Below, piece after piece: positions 56,344 to 57,337 of a stretch of DNA of 57,337 bases. The position numbers and the translations under genes were made by a program. The notes under the pieces were generated by a model. That model had not been told where the DNA came from. It saw only the letters and a list, made by a program, of their open reading frames with translations, and made no database searches. Each line of letters begins with the position of its first letter. The stretch's first letter is position 1. The DNA is from an uncultured Glaciecola sp. (lineage in GTDB: Bacteria > Pseudomonadota > Gammaproteobacteria > Enterobacterales > Alteromonadaceae). The stretch spans positions 1 through 57,337 of the forward strand of contig CAJQOP010000095.1 of the NCBI GenBank assembly GCA_905479945.1, written 5' to 3'.

Positions 56344-56650
56344 CAAGGCTCGTTCTTTCAAGAGTGCCCCCTCATCTGTTTTTAATCAGTTATCTTCGGG
56401 TTCGCGCGCATTAGTTGTTTGGTCTACGCTGGTCAACCTCGGTTGTCGTTTTGAGTTCAAACGAGTGTACTTTTACCTAAATTGTTAACGCAAGGAGGCA
56501 TTAAATGTTTAATCCACATCCCAATCACATTGGGCAACCTAACAATCACATCAACTCACTCGCTGCGCTCGCTGGGAAAATTACACGGCCGCATTTCACT
56601 TCGTTCAAAAGCTGCGCCCATGTAATTTCCCGTTATGTGGGGTGTTATGT
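56344..56650. repeat. Cassette tail repeat, copy 1 (about 307 bp, includes attC)
   Basis: Aligns with 56993-57297. The first ~190 bp have many substitutions plus two 1-nt length differences confined to the first 30 bp; the last ~110 bp (attC) are identical. The upstream part has inverted arms CTCGTT (56349-56354) and AACGAG (56460-56465), spanning 117 bp, close to attC size. From memory it loosely resembles part of the Vibrio VCR repeat, so it could be a decayed second attC. Confidence 0.85.
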
Positions 56651-56672
56651 TTTGGAAGATTTGAATATATGA
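56505..56672 (+). CDS. attC-spanning small ORF 1 (55 aa)
   Basis: ATG 56505 follows AAGGAGG with 7-nt spacing, one of the best ribosome-binding sites in this region, and an in-frame TAA lies just before it. The frame runs through all of attC and ends in TGA at 56670-56672, overlapping the ATG of the cassette 2 gene as ATGA. The attC-derived part reads NNHINSLAALAGKITRPHF and onward to RYVGCYV; the last six residues come from cassette 2. No known domain. The repeat tail has a matching frame in its second copy. It may act as a translational leader rather than as a functional protein. Confidence 0.5.
   Translation: MFNPHPNHIGQPNNHINSLAALAGKITRPHFTSFKSCAHVISRYVGCYVLEDLNI
56537..56650. other. attC: attC recombination site 1
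   Basis: 114 bp. Outer boxes ACCTAAC (R'') and GTTATGT (R', 56644-56650); inner CACATCAAC pairs with GTTATGTG leaving one extra base, as expected for the extrahelical base of an L box. A further arm, GGGAAAATTACA with TGTAATTTCCC, extends the imperfect palindrome. Near-identical second copy 647 bp on. It is an attC of a chromosomal-integron type. Confidence 0.88.
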
Positions 56673-56971
56673 ATTTAAGTATGGTAAAGATACTTACTTT
56701 GATATTTGTAAGTGCCATTTTAGTGTCATTCATTTTCATCTCAAATGAGGCAAGAAAAGAAATTTACTACCTTTGCGGCAACTTCAATAAAGGTGTTTCA
56801 TACTTAAGCGTGACGAGGCAATTAGATACTATCAGTCTCTCGCGTTATAAAATTCAAGACCTAGGCATTAATAAGCAAATTGTGCATAGCAGCAATCTTA
56901 ACTTTCATTTCTTTAAATGCACCATTAGATTCGATATAAATGAAAAGGTAATCGCTGCGGTTTATACCTAA
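56669..56971 (+). CDS. Integron cassette 2 protein: secreted or membrane-anchored, unknown function
   Basis: 100 residues. N-terminal hydrophobic segment (about 7-24), a signal anchor or signal peptide, followed by a soluble domain with two cysteines (C36 and C89). No family recognised. ATG 56669 overlaps the TGA of the upstream small ORF; the only other ribosome-binding candidate, GGAAG, is 11 nt away. An in-frame GTG at 56642, inside the attC end, is a weaker start. Confidence 0.65.
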   Translation: MNLSMVKILTLIFVSAILVSFIFISNEARKEIYYLCGNFNKGVSYLSVTRQLDTISLSRYKIQDLGINKQIVHSSNLNFHFFKCTIRFDINEKVIAAVYT

Positions 56972-56992
56972 CTAATAAAGCTAGCAATGTTG

Positions 56993-57297
56993 CAAGCTCG
57001 TTCTTTCAAGGGTCACGCTCATCTGTTTTTAGTAAGTTATTTTCGGGTTCGCGAGCATTCGTTGTTTGGTTCTTGCTGGTCAACATCAGTTGTTGTTTTA
57101 AATTCAAACGAGTATTATTTTACCAAAATGGTTAACGCAAGGAGACATGGATTGTTTTATCAAAACCGCAATAATTTCGGGCAACATAACAATCACATCA
57201 ACTCACTCGCTGCGCTCGCTGGGAAAATTACACGGCCGCATTTCACTTCGTTCAAAAGCTGCGCCCATGTAATTTCCCGTTATGTGGGGTGTTATGT
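56993..57297. repeat. Cassette tail repeat, copy 2 (about 305 bp, includes attC)
   Basis: Second copy of the tail at 56344-56650, here behind a different gene. Inverted arms CTCGTT (56997-57002) and AACGAG (57107-57112) are kept. Its upstream part is diverged, whereas the attC part is identical to copy 1 apart from one base in the first box. Confidence 0.85.
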
Positions 57298-57301
57298 TTA
57301 A
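57152..57301 (+). CDS. attC-spanning small ORF 2 (49 aa)
   Basis: Aligns codon for codon with small ORF 1. The start is TTG 57152 after AAGGAG, aligned with the ATG of copy 1; an in-frame ATG at 57128 would add eight residues. Residues before the attC differ (GQHNN against GQPNN at the border), while the attC-encoded part is identical through RYVGCYV. It ends with TAA at 57299-57301, just inside cassette 3. No indels or stops separate the two frames. Confidence 0.45.
   Translation: MFYQNRNNFGQHNNHINSLAALAGKITRPHFTSFKSCAHVISRYVGCYV
57184..57297. other. attC: attC recombination site 2
   Basis: 114 bp with perfectly complementary outer boxes ACATAAC (57184-57190) and GTTATGT (57291-57297). Internal sequence is identical to attC 1. 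A third cassette starts here and runs out of the window after 40 bp without a recognisable gene. Confidence 0.9.
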
Positions 57302-57337
57302 CACAAAAAGCTAAAGAGCGGTGTAAGCCCAAAAGCG

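Noticed and set aside
56987..57151. Extended 104-codon version of small ORF 2 starting at 56987
   Set aside because: The upstream part of the frame is not open in copy 1, where a TAA immediately precedes the small-ORF start, so only the part from the SD onward is shared.
56344..57297. CRISPR array or insertion sequence
   Set aside because: Only two long repeats, spaced by whole genes, with attC structure and adjacent intI; no transposase or cas gene.

Overview
The window is the replication-origin region of a marine-type gammaproteobacterium, most like Alteromonadales (Colwellia/Pseudoalteromonas relatives). The grounds are gene order (rsmB-trkA, polA-engB-cytochrome c4-yihI, glyQS, gyrB-recF-dnaN-dnaA-rpmH-rnpA-yidD-yidC, mnmE-mioC-oriC-mnmG-rsmG-parAB-atpIBEFHAGDC), an AT-rich composition and E. 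coli-like lengths for nearly every core protein. The genus cannot be fixed from the sequence alone.

Layout. 1-15.7 kb: housekeeping genes for rRNA methylation (rsmB, cut at the window edge), K+ uptake (trkA, trkH), DNA polymerase I, ribosome-assembly GTPase EngB, cytochrome c4, the Der regulator YihI, 3-methyladenine glycosylase and glycyl-tRNA synthetase. A structured, gene-free stretch at 9.5-9.8 kb looks like a small RNA. 15.7-26.4 kb: an accessory metabolic island for histidine degradation by the formate-releasing five-step route. hutI-hutH-hutG-hutU run rightward and hutF-hutC leftward from a shared control region. Downstream of hutC lie fdhD and a YdeP/FdhF-like molybdoenzyme that might handle the formate. 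26.6-28.1 kb: rsuA and a CPBP membrane protein.

28.4-42.2 kb: the dnaA cluster, leftward, and the rpmH-yidC cluster, rightward. dnaA carries a one-base deletion inside its Walker A motif and has a very long linker. Then come yajQ, mnmE, mioC and a dnaT/dnaC-like primosome pair that directly abuts oriC. oriC (about 42.49-42.87 kb) has perfect DnaA boxes, GATC sites and an AT-rich unwinding candidate. A second group of DnaA boxes lies between dnaA and rpmH. 43.1-54.8 kb: mnmG, rsmG, parA, parB and the full F1Fo ATP synthase operon. parS sites lie in recF (two) and just after the atp terminator (one variant).

54.9 kb to the end: the start of a chromosomal integron. It comprises an IntI-type integrase with a perfect LexA box upstream, a probable attI, and two complete cassettes with near-identical 114-bp attC sites; a third cassette begins at the edge. 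Each cassette ends not just in attC but in a ~305-bp shared tail. That tail contains an extra attC-sized imperfect palindrome and a small ORF with a strong ribosome-binding site that reads straight through attC. In the first copy the small ORF ends in an ATGA overlap with the next cassette gene. This tail and small-ORF arrangement is the most novel-looking feature of the window.
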